A stretch of 64,000 nucleotides of DNA from Massilia rhizosphaerae (GTDB taxonomy: Bacteria > Pseudomonadota > Gammaproteobacteria > Burkholderiales > Burkholderiaceae_D), in the NCBI RefSeq assembly GCF_016093545.1, contig NZ_JADKYX010000012.1, positions 1-64,000 on the forward strand, given 5' to 3'. The notes beneath the pieces were generated by a model. The model saw nothing but the letters and a program-made list of their open reading frames with translations, was not told the origin of the DNA and searched no databases. The position numbers were made by a program, and so were the translations under genes. Shown piece by piece: positions 52,881-62,802 of the stretch (position 1 is the stretch's first letter; each line of letters starts with the position of its first letter).

Positions 52881-53816
52881 ATGGCGGCAGGAAGTTTATT
52901 GGCACTCATCGACGACATCGCCAGCGTGCTCGACGATGTCGCCCTGATGAGCAAGGTGGCGGCCAAGAAGACGGCCGGCGTGCTGGGCGACGATCTCGCC
53001 CTCAATGCCCAGCAGGTGACGGGCGTGAACGCCGACCGCGAACTGCCCGTCGTGTGGGCGGTGGCGCTGGGCTCGCTGCGCAACAAGGCGATCCTCGTGC
53101 CGGCCGCGCTCGCCATCTCCGCCTTCCTGCCGCAGGCGATCACGCCCCTGCTCATGCTGGGCGGCGCCTACCTGTGCTTCGAAGGCTTCGAGAAAGTGGC
53201 CCATCGACTCCTGCACGGCGCCGCCGAGGATGCCGCGCATCAAGAGGAGTTGGCGACGGCTCTGGCGGAAAACGCCGACATGCGCACGGTCGAGCAGGAC
53301 AAGATCAAGGGTGCGATCCGCACCGATTTTATTTTGTCGGCGGAAATCATCGTGATCGCGCTGGGCGTCGTCACCGAAAAGGGCGCGGCGTTCGGCGCGC
53401 AGGTGGCGGCCCTCGCCGCAGTAGCGGTGGCGATGACGATCGGCGTCTACGGCGTGGTGGCGGGCATCGTCAAGATCGACGACCTCGGGCTGTACCTGAG
53501 CCGCCGTTCCGGCAGCGCCGCGCGCGCCGTCGGCAATCTGCTGCTGGCGGCCGCGCCGCGCCTGATGAAGTCGCTGTCCGTGATCGGCACGGTGGCCATG
53601 TTCATGGTCGGCGGCGGCATCATCGGCCACGCGTTCGCACCGCTGCACCACCTGGCCGACGGCGCCGCAGCCATGGTGGCCGGGGTGCCCACCGTCGGCC
53701 GGTTGCTGGCGGCCGTCGCGCCGAGCGTGGTCGATGCCGTGGCCGGCGTCGTCGTGGGCGCGGTCGTGCTGGTGGCGGTGACGCTGGTGCAAAAACTGCG
53801 CGGCAAAGCGCATTGA
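52881..53816 (+). CDS. DUF808 family membrane protein
   Basis: The 311-residue protein matches the YedI/DUF808 pattern: SLLALIDDIASVLDDVALMS, KVAAKKTAGVLGDDLALNAQ, then ITPLLMLGGAYLCFEGFEKV and four or more membrane segments to the end. Function is unknown. The ATG follows GAGGAG. It is divergent from the ribbon-helix-helix gene, 200 bases apart. Confidence 0.92.
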   Translation: MAAGSLLALIDDIASVLDDVALMSKVAAKKTAGVLGDDLALNAQQVTGVNADRELPVVWAVALGSLRNKAILVPAALAISAFLPQAITPLLMLGGAYLCFEGFEKVAHRLLHGAAEDAAHQEELATALAENADMRTVEQDKIKGAIRTDFILSAEIIVIALGVVTEKGAAFGAQVAALAAVAVAMTIGVYGVVAGIVKIDDLGLYLSRRSGSAARAVGNLLLAAAPRLMKSLSVIGTVAMFMVGGGIIGHAFAPLHHLADGAAAMVAGVPTVGRLLAAVAPSVVDAVAGVVVGAVVLVAVTLVQKLRGKAH

Positions 53817-53990
53817 GCGCGCGGCCGTGGTGCGTCGAAGCACCACGCATGGTCAACTGTTGCATCCATACATCTATGCACCCTGATTGAATTGACAACG
53901 ATAACAAGCACCCCCCACTATCAAGACGAGTTCGACAGGTGATGTGTCTCTCAAACTGCCGCCCCCGCAGTCCATAGACCGAGAATAAGG

Positions 53991-56495
53991 ATGAAGAGAA
54001 TGCAACAACGATTCGCGCCAGAAAAAACCGTACTCGCCCTTTCCATCGCCGCGCTGTTCGCCGGCGCCCCCCTCCTGGCCCAGGCGCAGGACACCGGTCC
54101 CGACGGCGCCACCGCCACCGTCGTCGTGACCGGCACCCGCGTGGCAAACCGCACGGCGCTCGACACCGCGTCGCCCGTCGACATCATCTCGGCGGACACG
54201 CTGAAGTCCACGGGTTCGACGGAGCTGAACCAGGCCTTGTCGGTGGCGCTGCCGTCGCTGAACTTCCCGCGTCCCGCGCTGACGGACGGCACGGACACGA
54301 TCCGCCCGGCCACCCTGCGCGGCATGGCGCCGGACCAGAGCCTCGTGCTGGTGAACTCCAAGCGCCGCCACGCGTCGTCGCTGGTGAACCTGAACGGCTC
54401 GATCGGCCGCGGCTCGGCCGCCGTCGACCTGAACACGATCCCGTCGGCGATCGTGAAGAACATCGAGGTGCTGCGCGACGGCGCGGCCGCGCAATACGGC
54501 TCGGACGCGATCTCGGGCGTCGTCAACGTCCGCCTGCGCACCGACCGCAGCGGCGGCGAAGGCACGATCACCTACGGCGCCCACGTCACCGAATACGACC
54601 TGTGGAACGACGACGCGCCGGCCGGCGCCACCTGGAGCGGCCCGAACTCGCGCAAGCGCACGGACGGCCAGACGACCACCGTCAGCGCCTGGAAAGGCCT
54701 GCCGCTGGGCGACTCGGGCTACATCACCCTCGCGGCCGAATACAAGAACCAGGAACACACGGAGCGCAGCGGCTACGACATGCGCCAGCAGTACCCGAAA
54801 GTGAACGGCGCCTACGATCCGCGCGAAATGACCATCAACCGCTTCGACGCGTGGTACGGCGATCCGGAGATGCAGCAGAAGACCGTGTTCGTCAACTTCG
54901 GCGACAACCTGACCCCGGAAGTGAAATTCTACGGCTGGAGCAGCTACCAGCTGCGCGACGCGCGCTCGGCCGGCTACTTCCGCAGGTCGCTGGACGCGCG
55001 CAACGTGCAGTCGATCTACCCGGACGGCTTCCTGCCGATCATCGCCCCGACCGTCGAAGACTTCAGCGCGGCCGCCGGCGTGAGCTGGAGCATCGGCGAC
55101 TGGGACCTGGACACGTCGCTCGTGTACGGCCAGAACGGCATGAACTACGACATCCAGAACACGCTGAACGCGTCGATCGGCCCGACCAGCAAAACGAACT
55201 TCGATTCCGGCGGCTTCTCGTACAACCAGCTCGTGTACAACCTGACCGGCGTGCGCAAGTACGACGTGGCCGGCCTGGCGTCGCCGCTGAACGTGGCGGT
55301 CGGCACCGAGGCGCGCCGCGAGGGCTACGAGTTGCACGCGGGCGAGCCGGATTCCTGGCGCAACGGCGGCGTGATCCTGTCGAACGGTACCCCGGCCGCC
55401 TCGGGCGCCCAGGTGTTCCCGGGCTTCCGTCCCACCGACGCGGGGCATACGTCGCGCGTCGCGATCGGCGCGTTCGTCGACGTCGAGGCCAACATCACCG
55501 ACAAGCTGCTGGCATCCGCCGCCCTGCGCGAAGAACACTACAACGACTTCGGCAGCAACCTGTCGGGCAAGCTGGCCGGCCGCTTCGATTTCACGAAGAA
55601 CTTCGCCCTGCGCGGCTCCGTGCAGAACGGCTTCCGCGCGCCGTCGCTGCAGCAGCAGAAATTCACGTCGACGTCGACCAACTTCATCAACGGCATCCCG
55701 TACGAGATCACGACGTTCACCCCGAACGACCCGGTCGCCGTGGCGCTGGGCGCCAAGCCGCTGAAGGCGGAGAAGTCGACCAACTTCTCGCTGGGCGCCG
55801 TGGTGCGCCTCGCCCCCGTCAGCCTGACGGTGGACGCGTACCGCATCAACATGCGCGACCGTATCGTGCTGTCGGAAAACCTGACGTCGACCGCCGTGCG
55901 CAATTACATCGTGTCGCAGGGCTTCACGGGCATCGGCGGCGGCCGCTTCTTCATCAACGGCGTCGACACGAAGACCAAGGGTGTCGATATCGTGGCCAGC
56001 ATGCCGTGGAAGGCGGGTGCCGCCGGCCACTTCGACTTCACGCTGGCCGGCAACTTCAACCGCACGGACGTGACCAAGGTCCCGACCACCGCCCAGCTGG
56101 CCGCGCTGAATCCGGCGCCCGTGCTGTTCGACCGCGTGAACGTGCTGACGCTGGAGAAGGGCCAGCCGAAGAACAAAATCACGGCGAGCGTCAACTGGAA
56201 GCTGAACCAGTGGGGCGTGACGGCCCGCGCCACGCGCTACGGCGACGTCCTGTCGCCGGGCACGACGGCCGCCTTCGATTACACGCTGAAGGCGAAGACG
56301 ATCGTCGACCTGGAAGCCCGCTACGCCCTGTCCCGCCAGATGAGCCTGGCGCTGGGCGCGGACAACCTGTTCGACAAGTACTCGGAAACCTTGCCGCCGG
56401 CGCTGAACACGACGAGCAACACGCCGTTCTCGAACTACACGCCGTTCGGCAACAACGGCCGCTACGTGTATGCGCGGGCGACGTACAGCTTTTGA
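53991..56495 (+). CDS. TonB-dependent outer membrane receptor
   Basis: The 834-residue protein has a signal peptide (about residues 1-33, ending LLAQAQ), a plug domain with ATVVVTGTRVANRTALDTAS, LRGMAPDQSLVLVNSKRRHA and IEVLRDGAAAQYGSDAISGV, and a barrel that ends GRYVYARATYSF. The RGMAPDQSLVLVNSKRRH segment marks a large Oxalobacteraceae/Xanthomonadaceae group with unknown ligands. A TTGACA at 53892-53897 is a -35 candidate without an obvious -10. The ATG at 54000 is an alternative start. No partner gene stands beside it. Confidence 0.92.
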   Translation: MKRMQQRFAPEKTVLALSIAALFAGAPLLAQAQDTGPDGATATVVVTGTRVANRTALDTASPVDIISADTLKSTGSTELNQALSVALPSLNFPRPALTDGTDTIRPATLRGMAPDQSLVLVNSKRRHASSLVNLNGSIGRGSAAVDLNTIPSAIVKNIEVLRDGAAAQYGSDAISGVVNVRLRTDRSGGEGTITYGAHVTEYDLWNDDAPAGATWSGPNSRKRTDGQTTTVSAWKGLPLGDSGYITLAAEYKNQEHTERSGYDMRQQYPKVNGAYDPREMTINRFDAWYGDPEMQQKTVFVNFGDNLTPEVKFYGWSSYQLRDARSAGYFRRSLDARNVQSIYPDGFLPIIAPTVEDFSAAAGVSWSIGDWDLDTSLVYGQNGMNYDIQNTLNASIGPTSKTNFDSGGFSYNQLVYNLTGVRKYDVAGLASPLNVAVGTEARREGYELHAGEPDSWRNGGVILSNGTPAASGAQVFPGFRPTDAGHTSRVAIGAFVDVEANITDKLLASAALREEHYNDFGSNLSGKLAGRFDFTKNFALRGSVQNGFRAPSLQQQKFTSTSTNFINGIPYEITTFTPNDPVAVALGAKPLKAEKSTNFSLGAVVRLAPVSLTVDAYRINMRDRIVLSENLTSTAVRNYIVSQGFTGIGGGRFFINGVDTKTKGVDIVASMPWKAGAAGHFDFTLAGNFNRTDVTKVPTTAQLAALNPAPVLFDRVNVLTLEKGQPKNKITASVNWKLNQWGVTARATRYGDVLSPGTTAAFDYTLKAKTIVDLEARYALSRQMSLALGADNLFDKYSETLPPALNTTSNTPFSNYTPFGNNGRYVYARATYSF

Positions 56496-56532
56496 TTAAG
56501 TTCGGCTGAACTGCGGCGTATTGTGAAGAATG

Positions 56533-56562
56533 AAGAAGCCCCTGAGCAGGGACTTCTTTTTT
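56533..56562 (+). terminator. Rho-independent terminator of the second TonB receptor gene
   Basis: AAGAAGCCCCT-GAGC-AGGGACTTCTT is a stem with one mismatched position, followed by T residues. It starts 37 bases after the receptor stop and also separates it from the convergent PAAR gene. Confidence 0.85.
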
Positions 56563-56572
56563 AAGAACCGAG

Positions 56573-56839
56573 CTATTGCCCGGCAAAGCTTCCTGTCGTG
56601 GCGATCAACTCGGCACCGCAAGTGGTCTTGTGCCCTTCGTAGGCAACCGCGATTCCATCGATGAGATGATGCGGATCGCCCTCGGCGATCGTGCAGTGTT
56701 CATGGCCCTTGATGGGGCAACTGCATGGATCGCCGACCCGGGCGACCGCAATGCCGTCGACCGTGAAATGCGTCGCGCTGACGCTTTCGACCTTGCCGCC
56801 ATGGCTCGTGCCGTCGCCGAGACGAATGACATTGCGCAT
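56573..56839 (-). CDS. PAAR-domain type VI secretion spike tip protein
   Basis: The 88-residue protein is a bare PAAR cone: RLGDGTSHGGKVESVSATHF, then VARVGDPCSCPIKGHEHC and GHKTTCGAELIATTG, with the His/Cys ligands for the tip zinc. PAAR caps VgrG on the type VI spike and helps load cargo. It is the last gene of the vgrG-lipase-immunity-PAAR operon, three bases after the immunity gene. Confidence 0.93.
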   Translation of the reverse strand: MRNVIRLGDGTSHGGKVESVSATHFTVDGIAVARVGDPCSCPIKGHEHCTIAEGDPHHLIDGIAVAYEGHKTTCGAELIATTGSFAGQ

Positions 56840-56842
56840 GAT

Positions 56843-58276
56843 TCAGCCTTTGTGGGGCGGCGGGGTGTCTTCGCTGCGCTCGCCTGCCGCGTCGGTTGCG
56901 GACGTTCGTGTCGCCACGTCGGCGTGCGGGGGCGGATCGTCGTAGCCGACCAGTTTCCATACGGTCGCCGTACGGTAGGAAGGAACTTCACCCTTGAGCT
57001 TTTGCCATAAGGACGGTTTGCCCAACGTGATTGCATGGGGCATGATGTCGCCGGCCTTGACGTGCTGGCTCCCGCCGCCGTTCTTGTCCGGTGCGTCGTC
57101 GGATGCCCACCAGCCGGTTTGCGGGCAGGTGCGCCCGGTTGCGGCAAGCTCGCCCAAGGGACGGCGCGGCCCGGCATCGGCGGCCTTTGCCGGCCCGGTG
57201 CTCGTCGGGCGCACGCGGATCGTACTCGTGATCCGGTCCCAGACCGCGACGGCTTCTTCATCGGTCAGGCTGGCCTTGGTCGCGCCGGCAACGTTGTCGT
57301 CGACGCCGGTCTGCATCCGTATGTCCAGATACGGTTTGTAGGGGTCCGACGGCACACCCTTGAAATCCATGCCGAAGTCATGGATCGGGTGAGCTTCCGG
57401 CTGGTCCGGCGTGTGCGACAACGCCTCGAAGCCGCCCACAAAGTCATGGATCTGGCGGTCGCCCCTGCGCAGGTATCTGGTCTTCAATCGTGGATGATTG
57501 GGGTCTTCGGCTTTCAGTCTTTTCTCGAGCCGCTCGAGTTGCCATTTCAGTGAGTCGCTTTCGTCATAATGCGGATTCGACGGTCCGACGAAAATCGACA
57601 AGTGCGTGTCCGGGAATTCTTTCAGGCGGAAACCGACGCGGATCAGTTCGCCCAGGTGCGCCTTGTCGGCGGCCGGGTCATCCGGCAGGAAGGCGTATTC
57701 GATGCAGTTGCCGGGCTCGGTAGGGATTTCGTTTTCGGGCAGACGGCGCAGGCGGCGGGCGATGCTTTTTATCTCCGCGATAGTTTTGTCTTTTTCGTCC
57801 CGCATAGGACGCGAATCGATGACGACGCCATCCTTGTTCATTCTAAAGTACCCATTGATCTTGAGGTCATCGAGGGACTCAAAATCCTCATACCCGGTAA
57901 CTATTTTTCCTTCCGGCTGACTCATTTCGTCGATAGCCAGGAGCAACGGCACATAGTTTTTATTAATATTCTTTTCACTTTTTAGCTTATTGATGAATTT
58001 TTGCTCGAGTTCTTTAACCTCATCCACTCCATCGGGATAAACGTCGACGCCAAGAGGAACACTGACGTCGCCCCATGCTACCGTCGCCGACGCCGGCACG
58101 TCGACCAGGAATCGCCCGAAGCAGACAGTTTTGGTTTTCTCGAACATGGCTTGCAGGCGCGGCGTAAGTTTGGTCATATTCGGCGTCCTCCATTCTCTTG
58201 GATTCGGGTCACAAGCGGTCAGCGCCAACATGGCTGCACAAAGAAAAAACGAACGGATGCGCTGGAACGTATTCAT
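56843..58276 (-). CDS. Tli4-family immunity lipoprotein for a type VI lipase effector
   Basis: The 477-residue protein has a lipoprotein leader (AMLALTAC, Cys22) and the Tli4 N-terminal hallmark KTVCFGRFLVDVPASATVAW. It ends with a C-terminal domain containing RTCPQTGWWASDD, QHVKAGDIMPHAITLGKPSLW and TVWKLVGYD. Tli4 proteins sit in the periplasm and neutralise the neighbouring Tle4-type phospholipase. The stretch around 57945-58025 is distinctly A+T-rich, suggesting acquisition from elsewhere. Start at the ATG before the leader, 13 bases after the effector stop. Confidence 0.85.
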   Translation of the reverse strand: MNTFQRIRSFFLCAAMLALTACDPNPREWRTPNMTKLTPRLQAMFEKTKTVCFGRFLVDVPASATVAWGDVSVPLGVDVYPDGVDEVKELEQKFINKLKSEKNINKNYVPLLLAIDEMSQPEGKIVTGYEDFESLDDLKINGYFRMNKDGVVIDSRPMRDEKDKTIAEIKSIARRLRRLPENEIPTEPGNCIEYAFLPDDPAADKAHLGELIRVGFRLKEFPDTHLSIFVGPSNPHYDESDSLKWQLERLEKRLKAEDPNHPRLKTRYLRRGDRQIHDFVGGFEALSHTPDQPEAHPIHDFGMDFKGVPSDPYKPYLDIRMQTGVDDNVAGATKASLTDEEAVAVWDRITSTIRVRPTSTGPAKAADAGPRRPLGELAATGRTCPQTGWWASDDAPDKNGGGSQHVKAGDIMPHAITLGKPSLWQKLKGEVPSYRTATVWKLVGYDDPPPHADVATRTSATDAAGERSEDTPPPHKG

Positions 58277-58289
58277 ATGAGGCCTCTCC

Positions 58290-60038
58290 TTAACATGTCC
58301 ACGCTGCGCTCTGGGCAATGCGCACGATGCTGTACAACGTCGACGCGATGGCACGCGGGTCTTTATAACTGGATTGATGTTCGTAACCGGTCTGACGAAA
58401 AATCCCCTTGAAGACGCCACTTCTCAACTGATGATCGCCCGACTTGGCGGGCACGGTTTGGTCGCCCGGCGCCGAAGGTGGAAGAATGGTCGCGTATATT
58501 GATGTCGGCGTCTCATCGTCGAAGGGCAGCGCCCCGATATTGTTGCCATCAGGATCGTAACGGACGAGTTCAACTCTGCCTTGCTTGGTGTCGCTCAGAA
58601 TAGGCCAGCTTTGCCAGCCAGCGAGATTGGCGCAATTCTTGTCGATTTCCCATATGACTTCGCCAAAGCTCCGCCGCGCCGAGTCTGCACCATAATGCGC
58701 GTAACTATTGGGATGAAATGTGTTTACGATCTTCTGGTGGAAAATCTGCGTCTTATCGAGATAATTGCATGTCCGCTTAAATGTACCTCCTCCGTGGCCC
58801 GCTTCCAGACCGGACGGATTGATCCAGTCCTCCCTAAATAGCGAATACCACTTACCCTTTATCTTATAAATTTCACTGTACGGGTTGCCCTGCTTGGGCC
58901 ATACATCCAGATCGTGGCCGTTGTGTGTCACGCGCAACCAACCATTGCCGTAAGACTCGCTCGGCAATAGTTCCAATCCGCCGCGCGCATTCGCCAATAC
59001 CGCCGTAACCTCGTCGCCATGGTTCCCTGCCACTTTGGCCGCAAGGCTTTCCTCCGGGGCCGACATGATGCCTGGGTCTTCGAAGCCCGCACGCATGCGC
59101 TTGTAGGCGGCCGGGGCGCCGATCGCGGGCATCACACCATGCACGATGCCCAGGACTTTGTCCCGCAAGTTGCCGTAATCCGGATGTACCAGCGCCCGCC
59201 CCACAAGCCCGCCCATGGAGTGGGTCACGACGATCACTTGGTTGCATTCGTAGCCGGAGTGCTTGAACTCGTCGATGACCCGGTTGATGCGGGCGGCGAT
59301 CAGCCTGGCGCTGTCGCCATTGGACTGCAGCCAGTTATAGCCAAACGCGTAAACGGCAAACCAACAACCGGTGACGACTTTCTTGAGCTCATCCTCGGTC
59401 AACGCCTGCTGTGGCAGGCTCGGATCGGCAAGCCAGGTCTTGGGATCGACGCCGACGACATCCCTCCACTCATGACGTAGTTTGCCGTCGGAGAAAGTAT
59501 TGTTGAAGCGAGATTCGAGATGCTGCAGCAATTCTCCATAGCTCTTGAAAAAAACCTCTCCCCAGCCGCGCGCCCGCGCCTTTTGCACGGCGGTGCGCCT
59601 GTTCTTCGCGGTAGGCGGATCATCGGTCAGCAACGGCGAATCGAAGGTTTTGGCGAGTTGGACATTGCCATGTCGACCATCGCCGCTGACATCGGAAGGT
59701 CCGGAGGGATCGTAGATATCGACCGTCGTTTGCAGAGGATCCAGGCGCAGTTGGCGCTCTCGCGGCTTTTCAGTGGCGGCACCAGCGATATTCGACGGGC
59801 CCAGAACGTCCGGCCGCCACGCGATATTGTCTTTCCTATTCAGTTCTTTTTGCCGCTGATCGCTCATGCGCAGATTCGATCCCATGATCCCGGGCAGAAA
59901 AATAATCGGCAATACTTTTTTGGGGAGAAATCTGGCGCACTGAGGCTTTTTGTCCTGCTTCGGTGTCGCAAAGCCTTCGGCCTTGCGTGCGGCATGCTTA
60001 TGATGTTGCGCGGGCAGCGGGTGTTCTGCTTTCGTCAT
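58290..60038 (-). CDS. Type VI secretion lipase effector, Tle4-like alpha/beta hydrolase
   Basis: The 582-residue protein has no signal peptide. The alpha/beta-hydrolase oxyanion stretch PIIFLPGIMGSNLR (about residues 44-57) is followed by the nucleophile elbow VIVVTHSMGGLVGRAL (Ser274, a T/G variant of GxSxG). Acid and His candidates include GDQTVPAKSGDHQ near the C-terminus. Placement directly after vgrG and before a Tli4-type immunity gene makes an antibacterial phospholipase the best assignment. Start chosen at 60038, 16 bases after vgrG; a start at 60107 would overlap vgrG. Confidence 0.85.
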   Translation of the reverse strand: MTKAEHPLPAQHHKHAARKAEGFATPKQDKKPQCARFLPKKVLPIIFLPGIMGSNLRMSDQRQKELNRKDNIAWRPDVLGPSNIAGAATEKPRERQLRLDPLQTTVDIYDPSGPSDVSGDGRHGNVQLAKTFDSPLLTDDPPTAKNRRTAVQKARARGWGEVFFKSYGELLQHLESRFNNTFSDGKLRHEWRDVVGVDPKTWLADPSLPQQALTEDELKKVVTGCWFAVYAFGYNWLQSNGDSARLIAARINRVIDEFKHSGYECNQVIVVTHSMGGLVGRALVHPDYGNLRDKVLGIVHGVMPAIGAPAAYKRMRAGFEDPGIMSAPEESLAAKVAGNHGDEVTAVLANARGGLELLPSESYGNGWLRVTHNGHDLDVWPKQGNPYSEIYKIKGKWYSLFREDWINPSGLEAGHGGGTFKRTCNYLDKTQIFHQKIVNTFHPNSYAHYGADSARRSFGEVIWEIDKNCANLAGWQSWPILSDTKQGRVELVRYDPDGNNIGALPFDDETPTSIYATILPPSAPGDQTVPAKSGDHQLRSGVFKGIFRQTGYEHQSSYKDPRAIASTLYSIVRIAQSAAWTC

Positions 60039-60054
60039 CGTATCGATCCACCTG

Positions 60055-62802
60055 TCAGTCGTCGAGTGCTTCAACGGTATAGCGTCCGAAGGGAATGGCA
60101 CTGCCAAAGCGCTCGGTCAACCCGCTCGCATCGGTCCGCCCTTCGATCGTGCGCCCGTCTTCCGTCGTGATCCGGTAACGCTGGTTCTTCATCGGTTCGT
60201 CGGTGCCTACCCAGCGCAGAACCGTTTGCTGGTCATGTGCCGCCTCGCTGGCAGGCGACACGACACCTGTGGGACTGCCGCCGCCCGGGCGGACATGCGC
60301 GAATGTCGACGACTTGATCGTGTGCTCGCCGCTGCTCTGCTGCGTGATGACGCCGCCACCGATATCCACTTGCGCGCCCTGCGAGACGACACGTACCTTG
60401 GGCGCCTGCAGCACGATTTCCTCGGCAGCGGTCAGCACAAGGCGTTTTGAGGAAGTGAGTTCGATGTCGTCGCCGTGGGTCTGCAATTCGACCTTGCCGC
60501 TCGCGGCGATGAGCTTGATGCCGAGTCGATGGGCGAACAGGCTGATACTCTCCGATACACGGGCCAGTAATTTTCTGCCGACCGAAAGCTGTGTGTTGCC
60601 GAGACTCAGCACATCGACATGCGTTTGTGCGCCTATCGCAACGTTGTCCTGGCTCGTCAGTGCCAAGCCTGAGGGCGCGGACAGCGCGACCACGGGTTGG
60701 GCACCTGCGCCCGCGCTGCCGTTTTCGGTATTGCTGCCGGCCTCCCATTGGTTCAGGTATTCAATCAGTTGCTTGAGCTGAGTGCCGTCGGTGCCGTCGG
60801 CATGATGCGTCGACGATAATTCAGCGAGGTGTTGCAGCACGCCTTGCAGTGCCTCGACGAGGCCAATCAATTCGCCACGGTCCAATTGTTTGCCGCTCGC
60901 CTGCGGACGCGCGGCCGCGCTGATGAGAACTCCTGCTGCACCTCGTATCGCGACAGCATGGTCGCTGCGCAGTTCCGCACCTTCTCCGCGTGCCTCCCCT
61001 TTTCCTTCGCTGCGGGGATGGGTAAGCCAGCCCAGATTCAATTCGGTATAGCCGTGCTGGGACGATAACTGGGCATTGATCTGCCCCGGCGTGTCATCCA
61101 GCCGTAGCTGGTTGTAGCGCGTTCCCTGCACTTCCTTGCTTTTAATCCCGGCCAGGTACTTATTCCCAGGCAGCGCTCCGATGCGGCTGAACGAAGGCGG
61201 CGCCCCGCCACCATAGACTTGCGCCACGATGATTGGCTTGTCCGGATCGCCGCCGAGGAAACCAACGATCACCTCATCGCCCACACGGGGCAGCGTAATC
61301 GTGCCGTACCGATTGCTTGCCCACGTGCTGGCGACACGTACCCAGGCGGAATCCCGGTCGCTTTTGCTGGCACCGGCGCCATGCGCATGGGCATGATCTT
61401 CTTCGCGGGTGCCCGGGAAGCGCACCTTGACCCGTCCGTATTCGTCGCAATATATTTCTTCGCCTGGCGGCCCGACCACGATCGCGCTCTGCAACTGCGG
61501 TCTCGGCAAATCGGTGCGTGGATCGAAATCCGGAACGATCGGGATGTCGCGCCGCACGCAAGAAAAACGATTGGTATAACGCGTACCGCGCTCGTCGCTG
61601 GCCTGCCGCAGTACGTTATTGGACGGGCTGGCGCCCCAACGATTAAGTGCAAACAAGCGCGCAACCCGGTCGTCGATCGTTTTCGGAAGATTGTTCTCCG
61701 CGTCGACTTCCAGGCCCGTGATAACGAATTGCCGGTCTTTTGCGGGATGCGTGTCGATCTCGTAATGGCCGCTGAGAGCAATCCATTGGCCGACACACAA
61801 AGTGCGCACACTACCTTCTCCGTAAAAGCACTTGGATTCGTATTCATGGCGCTTCATCCGCAAGTCGCCGAGTTTCAGGTAATCGGCGGCGCTATCGCCC
61901 GCATGCGGCACGTCGACAAGATAATCGTCGAGACTGGCTGCGAATCGATTACCCGTTCTACCCTGGTCGATACACGACGACGCATAGCTGGTCATTGGGC
62001 GGCCCTGCATGTAATCCCAGCTGTGACGCGTCGCCTTGCCCGGCTTGAGCTTTCGTACCGGACTCCAGGCGGTAATGGTGTCCCGCTCTTCAGTCCCATC
62101 GTCCCGGTGATAGCGCACTGTACCGGCGGCGTTTTGCGGCAGCGTATAGGCGTCGTCGCACAACACCAGAAAATGGGAAGAAACGTCCTTGTCCCGCGGC
62201 AAGCTAGGTTGGCCGGCGCGCATGAACCACGCGATGCCGCGCCGCTTCCATAGCCGGCGCAGAAAGTCGGCATCGGACTCGTTGTGCTGCATCGTGAATT
62301 CCCGTTTCGGGTAATCCCCGGAAACATGCGACCAGTCCACGTCGAAGGCCGTGGCAAGCACCGGATTCATCTGGCGCCATTCATTCAGAATGACTTCGGT
62401 GATTTCCAGTTCATTCATGTTGCGGAAGACGCGGGTATTGGTCCGGTGCCCCATCAATGCAAGCGCATCGCGCATGACCAGCTCGTACGTGGCGAGCCCG
62501 CCATCGCTCTGCCCGGCGGCCGCTTGTGCGACGATCCCGCAGACGGCATGTAAATCGCCGCCATCCGTCACGAACTGGATTTCGGCCGGTAAAGCGATCA
62601 ATTCCTTCAATTGAAGATCGGCGTCCGTCGAAACGCAGAGAAGCCGATAATCCAGGCCACCGCACATTGTTTCGGTGCCCGTGACGCGTTTGATCATCAA
62701 CGCGTTATCGAACCCACGCTTCCCGTACGAGAGCCGCAAACGGATGGGCCTGCCCGTCCCGGACCAGGCATCGAAAGTCTCCGCCAAAACCCTGAGGTCC
62801 AA
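60055..62802 (-). CDS. vgrG: Type VI secretion spike protein VgrG with extended C-terminus
   Basis: The 915-residue protein has the gp27-like base (IRLRLSYGKRGFDNALMIKR, then HNESDADFLRRLWKRRGIAW), the gp5 OB fold (DEYGRVKVRFPG, WVRVASTWASNRYG, GDEVIVGFLGGDPDKPIIVA) and the DUF2345 beta helix (LTSQDNVAIGAQTHVDVLSL to GGVITQQSSGEHTIKSS). The last 60 residues (RYRITTEDGRTIEGRTDASG) resemble transthyretin-like cargo-docking extensions. TTG is the start codon, five bases after AGGAGG. No structural type VI genes are in the window, so this is an orphan cargo locus. Confidence 0.93.
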   Translation of the reverse strand: MDLRVLAETFDAWSGTGRPIRLRLSYGKRGFDNALMIKRVTGTETMCGGLDYRLLCVSTDADLQLKELIALPAEIQFVTDGGDLHAVCGIVAQAAAGQSDGGLATYELVMRDALALMGHRTNTRVFRNMNELEITEVILNEWRQMNPVLATAFDVDWSHVSGDYPKREFTMQHNESDADFLRRLWKRRGIAWFMRAGQPSLPRDKDVSSHFLVLCDDAYTLPQNAAGTVRYHRDDGTEERDTITAWSPVRKLKPGKATRHSWDYMQGRPMTSYASSCIDQGRTGNRFAASLDDYLVDVPHAGDSAADYLKLGDLRMKRHEYESKCFYGEGSVRTLCVGQWIALSGHYEIDTHPAKDRQFVITGLEVDAENNLPKTIDDRVARLFALNRWGASPSNNVLRQASDERGTRYTNRFSCVRRDIPIVPDFDPRTDLPRPQLQSAIVVGPPGEEIYCDEYGRVKVRFPGTREEDHAHAHGAGASKSDRDSAWVRVASTWASNRYGTITLPRVGDEVIVGFLGGDPDKPIIVAQVYGGGAPPSFSRIGALPGNKYLAGIKSKEVQGTRYNQLRLDDTPGQINAQLSSQHGYTELNLGWLTHPRSEGKGEARGEGAELRSDHAVAIRGAAGVLISAAARPQASGKQLDRGELIGLVEALQGVLQHLAELSSTHHADGTDGTQLKQLIEYLNQWEAGSNTENGSAGAGAQPVVALSAPSGLALTSQDNVAIGAQTHVDVLSLGNTQLSVGRKLLARVSESISLFAHRLGIKLIAASGKVELQTHGDDIELTSSKRLVLTAAEEIVLQAPKVRVVSQGAQVDIGGGVITQQSSGEHTIKSSTFAHVRPGGGSPTGVVSPASEAAHDQQTVLRWVGTDEPMKNQRYRITTEDGRTIEGRTDASGLTERFGSAIPFGRYTVEALDD

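Noticed and set aside
53892..53897. TTGACA upstream of the second TonB receptor as a full promoter
   Set aside because: The -35 box is perfect, but no acceptable -10 lies 16-18 bases further on, so it was not listed as a promoter.
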